A stretch of DNA of 64,000 nt from Thermoguttaceae bacterium (GTDB lineage: Bacteria > Planctomycetota > Planctomycetia > Pirellulales > Thermoguttaceae), in contig JAFRFG010000036.1 in the NCBI GenBank assembly GCA_017434455.1, positions 62,001 to 126,000 of the forward strand, read 5' to 3'. Below the pieces are notes generated by a model that worked only from the letters and a program-made list of their open reading frames with translations, searched no databases and was not told where the DNA came from. Of the stretch, positions 36,856-45,446 are shown one piece after another (position 1 is the stretch's first letter; each line of letters starts with the position of its first letter). The translations under genes and the position numbers were made by a program.

Positions 36856-38187
36856 TTATGCTTCGGCGGTGGTGAACTCGGCCGTCAGCGCGGTGGGGGT
36901 TTCTTTCTTAAAGGCGTTCGTCCCGACGGCCTTCACGCGATAGGCGGTCCCGGCGGCCAGCTCGCCGATCGGAACCGTAAAGCGCGCGGAGGGGTTCTTC
37001 TTAAAGTAATCGGACCAGAAACGAAACACGCGCGGCTGGTCCCCTTCGCCCGGAGCGGTTTTCTCGATCGTCAGCGTGTAGTAGGTAACGAAGTATTCGT
37101 CCCAGGCGGCGGGAAGATCAAGCACCGCGCTGTCGGCACTTCGTGCCGTCACCTCCAACCGGGCGCCCTCCGGCCAGGAAGGTGTCCCGGCCGTGTCGAA
37201 CCGCTTGTCGGTGTAAATATAGGTTTCCGGATCGCTCGGGTCAATCAGGAGGTATTCCCGATCGAGGAACGAATCGGTGATCGTGTCGTAGAGCTTGATG
37301 AGGACCGACTGATCGTCGTAGACCTCGAAGATCAGGAACGTTCCCCCTTCCTGACCGTAGTCTCCCCCTTTGAGATAGTCGATCCGTCCGGCCCCCTCAA
37401 AGTAGTTCCACAGATAGCACATCGAGCCGGTCCCAATGGCGTTGAACGTCCCCTGCCACATCGAGCGGGGATGGAACGTCGGCGCGTGGGAGTGCCCCGA
37501 GATATGGATCACCTGCGGATACCGGTCGATCACGCCGAGGAGATCTTTTACCCCCGAGTGGAATTCCTCCGGGACATCGCTTCCGTAGATGGTGTCGGCG
37601 ACGTTGTAATGCTGGACCACAAAGATCGGACGGTCGGGCGCGGCCTCGTGCGCCTTTTTGAGTTCCTCGGCGAACCAGTCGCGGATGTAGAGATAATCCC
37701 CTTCGTCGCAGGTCCCCTTCTCCGGGGCGATCGAGATAAAGTGATATCCGTTGATCACATAGTGATCGTTCGCCTTGATGCCGAACGTCTTCTCGAAGAA
37801 CTCAAGATTTCCCCCGTAGTACTCGTGATTCCCCATGCACAGAACCCGGGTTGTTTCGGGCTTCATCTCTCGGTCGAGAATCTCGCGGAAGGGATACAGC
37901 TCCTCGGCCACTCCGTGGTTGGAAAGGTCACCGGCCACCACCAGGGCGTCGAAAGCGGGGTACTCCTGCCGGGCCGAATAGCTGTTCATCATTTGGATCG
38001 ATTTAGCCAGATGGATTTTCTGGGGGGCGTCCGGCGGATTGCTCTTATCAAAATGAACGTCGCTCATCGCGGCGAAGCGAAGAACCACGTGATGTCCGCT
38101 GTCGGCTTTTGTCCGATCGACCAGCCCCGCCGGCAGACAGATCGCGGTCAGGGCCGATTTAAGAAAGTCGCGTCTTGTAACACTCAT
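36856..38187 (-). CDS. Tat-exported metallophosphoesterase, array copy 1
   Basis: The 443-residue protein opens with a twin-arginine signal (TRRDFLKSALTAICLPAG). A calcineurin-like metallophosphatase follows: DVH at 43-45, GDLSNHG, GNHEYYGG and ISGHSHAP provide the two-metal site ligands. The last 90 or so residues form a fibronectin-like beta domain ending LTAEFTTAEA. The enzyme should fold with its metals in the cytoplasm and act outside. Substrate unknown; phosphodiester or phosphomonoester hydrolysis is inferred from the family. It is the last gene in the transcription direction, and its start overlaps the end of copy 2. Confidence 0.85.
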   Translation of the reverse strand: MSVTRRDFLKSALTAICLPAGLVDRTKADSGHHVVLRFAAMSDVHFDKSNPPDAPQKIHLAKSIQMMNSYSARQEYPAFDALVVAGDLSNHGVAEELYPFREILDREMKPETTRVLCMGNHEYYGGNLEFFEKTFGIKANDHYVINGYHFISIAPEKGTCDEGDYLYIRDWFAEELKKAHEAAPDRPIFVVQHYNVADTIYGSDVPEEFHSGVKDLLGVIDRYPQVIHISGHSHAPTFHPRSMWQGTFNAIGTGSMCYLWNYFEGAGRIDYLKGGDYGQEGGTFLIFEVYDDQSVLIKLYDTITDSFLDREYLLIDPSDPETYIYTDKRFDTAGTPSWPEGARLEVTARSADSAVLDLPAAWDEYFVTYYTLTIEKTAPGEGDQPRVFRFWSDYFKKNPSARFTVPIGELAAGTAYRVKAVGTNAFKKETPTALTAEFTTAEA

Positions 38188-39565
38188 AGTTTCTTTCCCT
38201 CTTGTATTGACAGGTTGACACCTCTTGCTGCCCAGCGGTGGTAAACTCCGCCGTCAGCGCGGTCGGCGTCTGTTTCTTAAAGGCGTTTGTCCCCACGACA
38301 GAAACACGGTAGGCCGTCCCGGGAGTCAGACTGCCGATGGGGACCTTCAGGCGCTCGGCGCGGTTCTTGAGATAGTATTCGGACCAGTAACGAATCACCC
38401 GAGGGGGCTGTTGTTCTTCCTCCTGCGAACCGATCTTTTCGACCGTCAGCGTATAGAAGATCACGTCGTCGTCATCCAACGCGGCGGGGAGGTCAAGAAG
38501 GGCCCCTTGAGGAGTCGTTTCTATTACCCCCAGATGAGCGCCTTGCGGCCACAACGCGGCGGCGGCGGTATCGAAACGCCGGTCGGTGTAGGCAAATTTT
38601 TCCGGATCGCGCGGGTCGGCGAGAAAGTATTCCCGATCAAGGAACGAATCGGAAACCGTGTCGTAGAGCTTGATGAGAATCGACTGATCGTCGTAAACCT
38701 CAAAGACCAGGAACGTCCCCCCCGAGTAACTAAAGTCGATCCCATCGAGATAGAGTATCTGGCCTATCCCCTCGGTGATGCCGCCGATGAGACTCATCGA
38801 ACCGGTCCCGACGGCGCTGAACGCTCCCTGCCACATCGAACGCGGATGGACCGACGGCGCATGCGAGTGCCCCGAGATATGTACCACCTGAGGATACCGA
38901 TCGATCACGCCGAGGAGATCCTTCACCCCCGCGTGAAAGTCGCCCGGCAGATCGGCGCTCCCCCAGATGGTGTTGTAGACATTGTAATGCTGTACAACAA
39001 AGATTGGACGCTCGGGCGCGGCCTCACACGCATTCTCAAGTTCCTCGGCCAGCCATGGACGAATATACAGATACGGCCCCTCGTCACACTCACCGTTTTC
39101 CGGCGAGACGGTAATAAAATGGTAACCGTTGATTACGTCGTGACGGTTTGCCTCGGCGCAGAACACCTCCTCGAAAACGGCACGGTCTCCCCCGTAATAC
39201 TCATGATTCCCCATCGCGAGGATCCGGGCCGTCTCGGGTTTGAGTTCTCGCTCGAGAATGCCGCGAAAGGCACCGAGTTCCTCGGCGGTACCGTGATTGG
39301 AAAGGTCGCCCGCCACCACCAGCGCGTCGAAAGCGGGATATTCCCGCTGAGCCGAATAGCTGTTCATCGCCCGGATCGCCTTGGTCAGACGGATCCACTC
39401 GGGCGATTCGGGCGTATGCTTTTGATCCAAATGGACGTCGCTCATCGCGGCGAAACGAAGCACCGCCCGGTGCTGTGCGTCAGCCTTTGTTCGCTCGACC
39501 AGCCCCGCCGGCAGACAGACCGCGGTCAGGGCTGATCGGAAAAAGTCACGTCTGGTAACACTCAT
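38159..39565 (-). CDS. Tat-exported metallophosphoesterase, array copy 2 with C-terminal extension
   Basis: The 468-residue paralog has the RRDFFRSALTAVCLPAG Tat signal, DVHLDQ, GNHEYYGG and ISGHSHAP. Unlike its siblings it does not stop after EFTTA but runs on for 25 residues (GQQEVSTCQYKRER then NYECYKTRLS) and overlaps the start of copy 1 by 29 bases. The tail has no counterpart in the other copies, so it looks like loss of the ancestral stop. The overlap could couple translation of the two genes. Confidence 0.83.
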   Translation of the reverse strand: MSVTRRDFFRSALTAVCLPAGLVERTKADAQHRAVLRFAAMSDVHLDQKHTPESPEWIRLTKAIRAMNSYSAQREYPAFDALVVAGDLSNHGTAEELGAFRGILERELKPETARILAMGNHEYYGGDRAVFEEVFCAEANRHDVINGYHFITVSPENGECDEGPYLYIRPWLAEELENACEAAPERPIFVVQHYNVYNTIWGSADLPGDFHAGVKDLLGVIDRYPQVVHISGHSHAPSVHPRSMWQGAFSAVGTGSMSLIGGITEGIGQILYLDGIDFSYSGGTFLVFEVYDDQSILIKLYDTVSDSFLDREYFLADPRDPEKFAYTDRRFDTAAAALWPQGAHLGVIETTPQGALLDLPAALDDDDVIFYTLTVEKIGSQEEEQQPPRVIRYWSEYYLKNRAERLKVPIGSLTPGTAYRVSVVGTNAFKKQTPTALTAEFTTAGQQEVSTCQYKRERNYECYKTRLS

Positions 39566-39599
39566 AGTGAGGAACTTTGGCTGATACGGACAATGGGGT

Positions 39600-40925
39600 T
39601 TAACCCTCGTTGGTGGAAAACTCGGTGGTCAGCGCGAGGGTATCCTTCTTAAAGGCGTTCATCCCCGTGACGGAAACGCGGTAGGTCGTCCCCGCGGCGA
39701 GCTGATCGATCACCACTTTTAACCGCTCGGCGCGATTCTTCATAAAGAAGTCGGAGAAGACACGAACCACGCGGGGCGCTTCCCCTTCCGCGGGATTTTC
39801 CTTTTCGAGTTTCACCATGTAGGATGTCAAACAGTCGTCCAGCGCGGCGGGGATGCTGACCGCGGCGCTGTCGGCGGTGATCTCGACCACCTCCAGTTTC
39901 GCCCCTTCCGGCCACACCGGGGCCGCGGCCGCGTCGAACCGCTTGTAGGTGTAGGTATAGGTCTCCGGATCACGGGGGTCGATGAGGAGATATTCCCGAT
40001 CGAGGAACGAATCGGAGATCGTGTCGTAGAGTTTAATGAGGATCGACTGATCGTCGTAGACCTCAAAGACGAGGAAGGTTCCCGCCTGAGTGTTGTCGAC
40101 TCCCACCGGAAGGCCGGTCCCCCCGCGTCCTTCGGGATAGTACCCAAAGTAGCTCATCGAACCGGTTCCGATGGCGTTGAACGTCCCTTGCCACATCGAG
40201 CGGGGATGGAACGACGGCGCGTGAGAGTGCCCCGAGATATGAACCACCTGCGGGTACTGATCGATCACGCCGAGCAGATCCTTCACCCCCGCGTGGAACT
40301 CATCCGGGTAATCGGCGCTCCCCCAGATGGTGTTGTAAACGTTGTAATGCTGTACCACAAAGATCAGGCGGTTCGGGTCGGCGTCGTGCGCTTTCTTGAG
40401 CTCCTCGGCAAACCAATCCCGGATGTAGAGATAATCATCCTCGTCGCAGGTCCCCTTCTCCGGCGCGATCGTGATAAAATGGAACCCGTTGATCACGTAG
40501 TGATTGTTCGCCTTGGTGCCGAACGTCTCCTCGAAGAACTCACGGTTCCCACCATAGTGCTCGTGGTTCCCCATGCACAGGACCCGCGTCGTTTCCGGTT
40601 TCATCTCCCGATCGAGAATATCGCGGAACGGGTAGAGCTCTTCGGCCACCCCGTGGTCAGAAAAATCACCGGCCACCACCAGGGCATCGAACGCGGGATA
40701 GGCCTGTTGGGGTGAATAGCTGTTCATCATCTGGATCGCCTTGGCCAGACGGATCCGCTGAGGCGCTTCGGGGGTGTGTGCCTTGTTGAAATGCACGTCG
40801 CTCATCGCGGCAAAGCGCAGAACCACGTTCTTGTTCGACTCGGCCTTCACCTTTGCGGCCAGCCCCGCCGGCAGGCAGATCGCGGTTAAAGCCGACTTGA
40901 GAAAATCTCGTCTGGAAACGCTCAT
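39600..40925 (-). CDS. Tat-exported metallophosphoesterase, array copy 3
   Basis: The 441-residue paralog has the SRRDFLKSALTAICLPAG Tat signal, DVHFNK, GDFSDHG, GNHEHYGG and ISGHSHAPSF. It is closest to copy 5, sharing for instance EFFEETFGTKANNHYVING and HFHAGVKDLLGVIDQYPQ-type segments. The C-terminal beta domain ends EFSTNEG. The metal ligands are all present, so it should be active. Confidence 0.85.
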   Translation of the reverse strand: MSVSRRDFLKSALTAICLPAGLAAKVKAESNKNVVLRFAAMSDVHFNKAHTPEAPQRIRLAKAIQMMNSYSPQQAYPAFDALVVAGDFSDHGVAEELYPFRDILDREMKPETTRVLCMGNHEHYGGNREFFEETFGTKANNHYVINGFHFITIAPEKGTCDEDDYLYIRDWFAEELKKAHDADPNRLIFVVQHYNVYNTIWGSADYPDEFHAGVKDLLGVIDQYPQVVHISGHSHAPSFHPRSMWQGTFNAIGTGSMSYFGYYPEGRGGTGLPVGVDNTQAGTFLVFEVYDDQSILIKLYDTISDSFLDREYLLIDPRDPETYTYTYKRFDAAAAPVWPEGAKLEVVEITADSAAVSIPAALDDCLTSYMVKLEKENPAEGEAPRVVRVFSDFFMKNRAERLKVVIDQLAAGTTYRVSVTGMNAFKKDTLALTTEFSTNEG

Positions 40926-41007
40926 TACTTTTTCCTCTCTTATAGGTTTGATTTTTAAATATCGGACTCTTCGGATGAAGGGGCTTGAATATACCCATCT
41001 GCCGCCC

Positions 41008-42339
41008 TTAACTTTTGGCGGTGGTAAACTCGGTCTCGATTTCGGTCGGCGTCGGTTTTTTAAAGGCGTTCGTCCCCGCGACTCTCACACGATAGGCGGT
41101 CCCGGCGGCGAGCTGGTCGATGGAGACTTTCAGCCGCGGCGCGGGGTTCTTCATAAAGAAATCGGACCAAAAGCGCAGCACGCGGGGAGAGTCCCCCTCA
41201 CTGGGATCGGCTTTTTCGACCGTCACCGTGTAATAGGTCACACAGCTGTCGTCCCGAGCGGCGGGGATGGCTATCTCCGCCGAGTCGGCGTTTGTCTTGA
41301 CCACCTCCGGATGAGCCCCCTCTGGCCAAAAAGGCGCGGCGGCGGTATCGAGCCGCTTGTCGGTGTAAATGTAGGCATCCGGATGACATGGGTCGATTAA
41401 GAGATACTCCCGATCGAGGAACGAATCACTAATCGTGTCGTAGAGCTTGATCACAATCGACTGATCGTCGTAGACCTCGAAGATCAGAAAGGTCCCCGCC
41501 TGGTTATCGTCGACCCCTTCCGGGCGGCGGAATTCGCCGATCCCCTCGGAAAAGAGACTGTAATCGCACAGAGAACCGGTTCCGACAGAGGTGAAGGTCC
41601 CCTGCCATACGCTGCGGGGATGGAACGTCGGGGCGTGCGTATGCCCGGTGATATGGACCACCTGCGGATACCGATCGATCACGCCGAGAAGATCCCTTAC
41701 ACCGCAGGGGAAGTCCCCCGGCAGGTCGGCGCTCCCCCAGGTGGTGTTGTAGACGTTGTAATGCTGTACCACAAAGATCGGGCGATCGGGGGTATCTTCA
41801 CTTGCCTTTTTAAGCTCCGAGGCGAACCAGCCGCGGATATAGGCGTAATCCCCCTCCTCGCAGTTCCCCGTTTCCGGGGCGATGATGATGAAATGATAGC
41901 CGTTGAGGACGATGTGCCGGTTCACCTCGGTCGAGAAAATCTCCTCGAACAGTGCTTGGCTTCCCTCGTAGAGCTCGTGGTTCCCGACGCACAGAACCCG
42001 GGTTGTTTCCGGCCTCATCTCCCGATCGAGGATATCCCGAAAAGCGGTAAGCTCTTCGGCCCAGCCATGGTCAGAAAGGTCACCGACCGCCAGCAAGGCA
42101 TCGAAGGCGGGGTACTCCTGCCGCGGCGCGTAGCTGTTCATCATCCGAATCGCCTTGGCCAGACGAATCCGCTGGGGAGCGTCCGGCGCGTCATCTTTGT
42201 CAAAGTGAAGGTCGCTCATCGCGGCGAAGCGAAGCACCACCTTACCCTTCGACTCGGCCTTCACCTTCTGGATCAGTCCCGCCGGCAAACAGAGCATGGC
42301 CGCGGCCGATTTGAGAAAAACGCGTCGGTTAACACTCAT
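41008..42339 (-). CDS. Tat-exported metallophosphoesterase, array copy 4
   Basis: The 443-residue paralog has the NRRVFLKSAAAMLCLPAG Tat signal, DLHFDK, GDLSDHG, GNHELYEG and ITGHTHAPTF. It departs most from the others around the active site: GNHELYEG in place of GNHEYYGG, and FPCGVRDLLG in place of FHAGVKDLLG. Substrate preference may therefore differ. The C-terminal beta domain ends ETEFTTAKS. Confidence 0.85.
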   Translation of the reverse strand: MSVNRRVFLKSAAAMLCLPAGLIQKVKAESKGKVVLRFAAMSDLHFDKDDAPDAPQRIRLAKAIRMMNSYAPRQEYPAFDALLAVGDLSDHGWAEELTAFRDILDREMRPETTRVLCVGNHELYEGSQALFEEIFSTEVNRHIVLNGYHFIIIAPETGNCEEGDYAYIRGWFASELKKASEDTPDRPIFVVQHYNVYNTTWGSADLPGDFPCGVRDLLGVIDRYPQVVHITGHTHAPTFHPRSVWQGTFTSVGTGSLCDYSLFSEGIGEFRRPEGVDDNQAGTFLIFEVYDDQSIVIKLYDTISDSFLDREYLLIDPCHPDAYIYTDKRLDTAAAPFWPEGAHPEVVKTNADSAEIAIPAARDDSCVTYYTVTVEKADPSEGDSPRVLRFWSDFFMKNPAPRLKVSIDQLAAGTAYRVRVAGTNAFKKPTPTEIETEFTTAKS

Positions 42340-42369
42340 AGCGGATTCCTTCTCGATGGGGTTTTCGTC

Positions 42370-43701
42370 TTAGTTCTCGGCGGTGGTGAACTGCCCCGTC
42401 AGCGCGGTGGGGGTTTCCTTCTTAAAGGCGTTCGTTCCCACAACGGTGACACGGTAGGTCGTCCCCGCGGCGAGCTTGTCGATCACCGCCTTGAGCTGTT
42501 CGGCATGGTTCTTCATGAAGTAGTCGGACCAAAAACGGACGACACGGGGCTTTTCCCCTTCCTCGGGATTTTCTTTTTCAAGCGTCACCGTGTAGAACGT
42601 CACACAGTAGTCATCCAGCGCGGCGGGGATATTGATGGCGGCCGTCTCGGCGGTGGTTTCGGCCACCTCCAGCCGCGCGCCGTCGGGCCACGCGGGGGCC
42701 GGGGCGTCGTCGAGCCGCTTATCGGTATAGGTGTAGGTCTCCGGGTCGCGCGGGTCGATCAAGAGATATTCCCGATCGAGGAACGAATCGGAAATCGTGT
42801 CGTAGAGTTTAATGAGGATCGACTGATCTTCATAGACCTCAAAGATCAGGAAGGTTCCCGCCTGATGGCGGTCGACCCCGTCGGCGGCGCGCATCTTCCC
42901 AAGCCCTTCGGGATAGTTCCCAAAGTAACTCATCGAACCGGTTCCGACGGCGTTAAACGTCCCCTGCCACATCGAGCGGGGGTGGAACGACGGCGCGTGG
43001 GAGTGACCGGAGATATGAACCACGTGCGGATATTGATCGATCACGCCGAGCAGATCCTTCACTCCCGCGTGGAATTCGTTCGGGTAATCGGCGCTTCCCC
43101 AGATGGTGTTGTAGACGTTGTAATGCTGTACCACAAAGATCGGACGGTTGGGATCGGCCTCATGGGCTTTCTTGAGCTCCGCGTCGAGCCAGTCGCGGAT
43201 GTAGAGGTACTGATCCTCATCGCATTTGCCGGTCTCCGGCGCGATGGTGATAAAGTGGTATCCGTTGATCACGTAGTGATTGTTCGCCTTGGTACCGAAC
43301 GTCTCCTCGAAGAACTCACGGTTCCCGCCGTAGTGCTCGTGGTTCCCCATGCAAAGAACGCGTGTCGTTTCCGGTTTCATCTCCCGATCGAGAATGTCGC
43401 GGAACGGATAGAGCTCTTCGGCGATGCCGTGGTCGGAAAAGTCGCCGGCCACCGCCAGGGCGTCAAAGTTCGGATAGGCCTGCTGAGCCGAATAGCTGTA
43501 CATTGTTTGAATCGCCTTGGCCAAACGGATCCGCTGAGGAGACTCGGGCGTGTGGTCCTTGTTGAAATGGACGTCACTCATCGCGGCGAAACGAAGCACC
43601 ACGCTCTTGTTCGTTTCGGCCTTCACCCTCTGGACCAGGCCCGCCGGCAGGCAGATCGCGGCTAAGGCCGACCGGAGAAAATTACGTCTGGAAATACTCA
43701 T
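42370..43701 (-). CDS. Tat-exported metallophosphoesterase, array copy 5
   Basis: The 443-residue paralog has the SRRNFLRSALAAICLPAG Tat signal, DVHFNK, GDFSDHG, GNHEHYGG and ISGHSHAPSF. The ATG at 43701 follows GGAAGAG with normal spacing; an in-frame start 39 bases upstream would put 13 extra residues before the Tat motif. C-terminal domain ends GQFTTAEN. Very similar to copy 3, as expected from a recent duplication. Confidence 0.85.
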   Translation of the reverse strand: MSISRRNFLRSALAAICLPAGLVQRVKAETNKSVVLRFAAMSDVHFNKDHTPESPQRIRLAKAIQTMYSYSAQQAYPNFDALAVAGDFSDHGIAEELYPFRDILDREMKPETTRVLCMGNHEHYGGNREFFEETFGTKANNHYVINGYHFITIAPETGKCDEDQYLYIRDWLDAELKKAHEADPNRPIFVVQHYNVYNTIWGSADYPNEFHAGVKDLLGVIDQYPHVVHISGHSHAPSFHPRSMWQGTFNAVGTGSMSYFGNYPEGLGKMRAADGVDRHQAGTFLIFEVYEDQSILIKLYDTISDSFLDREYLLIDPRDPETYTYTDKRLDDAPAPAWPDGARLEVAETTAETAAINIPAALDDYCVTFYTVTLEKENPEEGEKPRVVRFWSDYFMKNHAEQLKAVIDKLAAGTTYRVTVVGTNAFKKETPTALTGQFTTAEN

Positions 43702-43775
43702 CTTTATCTCTTCCCTTTTAGGTTTGAATGATGGAATCATTGGGTAAAGGATGTGAATTAACTCGCCCGTGTCCT

Positions 43776-45104
43776 TTAACTTTCAGCGGTGGTTAACTCG
43801 GCCGTTAATTCGGTTGGCGTCTGCTTTTTGAAGGCGTTCGTCGCGGTGACCTTCACGCGATAGGTCGTCCCCGGGGCGAGCTGATCGATGACAACCTTCA
43901 GCCGCTCGGCGCGATTCTTCATAAAGAAATCGGACCAGAAATAAACCACGCGGGGAGAGTCCCCCTCCTCGGGATTGTCTTTTTCGACCGTCACCGTACA
44001 GTACGTCACACACATATCATCTCGGGCCGCGGGAATCCAGACAGCCGCGGTATCGGCGCTTGTCTGCGCGACTTCCAATTGGGCGCCTTCCGGCCAAGCC
44101 GGCGCCGCGGCGGTGTCGAGCCGTTTGTCGGTGTAGGTGTAGGTCTGCGGATCACGCGGGTCGATTAAGAGATACTCCCGATCAAGGAACGACTCGGAGA
44201 TCGTGTCGTAGAGCTTGATGAGAATCGACTGATCGTCATAGACCTCGAAAATCAGGAACGTCCCCGCCCGGCGGCAGTCAATCCCCTCCGGATAGCCGAT
44301 CCCGCCGATTCCCTCGTTGTAATTGATGAAAAAGAAGAACGAACCGGTGCCGACGGCGTTGAACGCTCCCTGCCACATCGAACGGGGATGAATCGACGGC
44401 GCGTGGGAGTGTCCCGAAATATCCACCACCTGAGGATATTGGTCGATCACGCCCAGCAGATCCTTCACCCCCGGATCGAAGTCGTACGGCTGATTGGTGC
44501 TCCCCCAGAGGGTACCGTAGACACTGTGATGATGGACCACAAAAATCGGACGGTCGGGAGCGGCCTGGTGCGCCTTTTGGAGCTCCCCAGCCAGATAGTC
44601 ACGGATGTAGAGATATTGCCCGTGCGGTTCCCCCGACTCGGGGGCGATGACGATGAAATGGTAACCGTTAATCACCTCGTGCCGGTTCGCCTCGATCTGA
44701 AGCTTCTCCTCAAAGAGCGAGCGGTTTCCCCCGTAATATTCGTGGTTCCCCATGCACAGAACCCGGGCCGTTTCCGGTTTCATCTCACGATCAAGGATAT
44801 CGCGAAACGCGTCGAGTTCCTCGGCCAGGCCGTGATTGGTCAGGTCACCGGCACCCACCAGGGCATCGAAGCGGGGATACTCCTGACCGGACGAATAGCT
44901 GTTCATCGCTTGGATCGCCTTGGCCAGACGAATCCGATGGGGTGAATCGGGCTCGTCTTCCTTATCGACATGAATATCGCTCATCGCGGCGAAGCGCAGG
45001 ACGACACGATGCTTCGACTCGGCCTTCAATCTCTGAACCAGCCCCGCCGGCAGACAAACAGCGGCCAAAGCCGACTTGAGAAAGTCACGCTTAGAAACGT
45101 CCAT
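43776..45104 (-). CDS. Tat-exported metallophosphoesterase, array copy 6
   Basis: The 442-residue paralog is first in the transcription direction. It has the SKRDFLKSALAAVCLPAG signal, in which the twin Arg is Lys-Arg, DIHVDK, GDLTNHG, GNHEYYGG and ISGHSHAPSI. The conserved QHYNVYNTIWGS segment of the other copies is HHHSVYGTLWGS here. A KR pair is tolerated in some Tat signals but can lower export. The C-terminal domain ends AELTTAES. Confidence 0.84.
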   Translation of the reverse strand: MDVSKRDFLKSALAAVCLPAGLVQRLKAESKHRVVLRFAAMSDIHVDKEDEPDSPHRIRLAKAIQAMNSYSSGQEYPRFDALVGAGDLTNHGLAEELDAFRDILDREMKPETARVLCMGNHEYYGGNRSLFEEKLQIEANRHEVINGYHFIVIAPESGEPHGQYLYIRDYLAGELQKAHQAAPDRPIFVVHHHSVYGTLWGSTNQPYDFDPGVKDLLGVIDQYPQVVDISGHSHAPSIHPRSMWQGAFNAVGTGSFFFFINYNEGIGGIGYPEGIDCRRAGTFLIFEVYDDQSILIKLYDTISESFLDREYLLIDPRDPQTYTYTDKRLDTAAAPAWPEGAQLEVAQTSADTAAVWIPAARDDMCVTYCTVTVEKDNPEEGDSPRVVYFWSDFFMKNRAERLKVVIDQLAPGTTYRVKVTATNAFKKQTPTELTAELTTAES

Positions 45105-45154
45105 GGCAATTTCTTCCCTTTTGGCAAAAATGGTGGGGACAGAGATTTGCGTCT

Positions 45155-45412
45155 TTATTGCTTGGCGCTTTGCACCGCCTCGATCACCGCCTTTGCCAGC
45201 TGATCGGCGCAGGAGGTCGGCTTGCCTCCGCAGCGGATCCCCCCCACCTTTTGGCGGATCTGCTCGGCGGTCATTCCGTCGACCAAGCGCGCGACCGCCT
45301 GGGTATTGCCGGGGCAGCCGCCGACGAATTGGACGTTCGAAACGACATCACCGTCAAGATCAAAATGAATCTCGGCGGCGCAGACACCTTGTGTTTTGTA
45401 ACTGTATCGCAT
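45155..45412 (-). CDS. TSCPD-domain protein (TIGR03905-like)
   Basis: The 85-residue protein matches the small TSCPD family: RYSYKTQGVCAAEIHFDLDG, FVGGCPGNTQAVARLVDGM and GIRCGGKPTSCADQLAKAV. Four conserved Cys suggest metal binding. The domain also occurs at the C-terminus of class II ribonucleotide reductases, but the standalone protein's role is not established. The ATG at 45412 follows AAGGAG. It lies 50 bases upstream of the phosphoesterase array in the same direction. Confidence 0.85.
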   Translation of the reverse strand: MRYSYKTQGVCAAEIHFDLDGDVVSNVQFVGGCPGNTQAVARLVDGMTAEQIRQKVGGIRCGGKPTSCADQLAKAVIEAVQSAKQ

Positions 45413-45446
45413 TAGTTTTCTCCTTGTCTTGATTGTTGTGATCTGT

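Larger units (their letters stand above)
36856..45104 (-). repeat. Six-copy tandem array of metallophosphoesterase genes
   Basis: Six head-to-tail genes of about 1.33 kb, spaced by -29 to about 82 bases, encode the same domain set. Protein and nucleotide blocks are shared throughout, for example the stretch around DQSILIKLYDTISDSFLDRE. Copies 3 and 5 appear closest. Confidence 0.92.

Noticed and set aside
41620..43665. 681-codon plus-strand frame opposite the phosphoesterase array
   Set aside because: It spans two minus-strand paralogs and their gap and only mirrors their codons.
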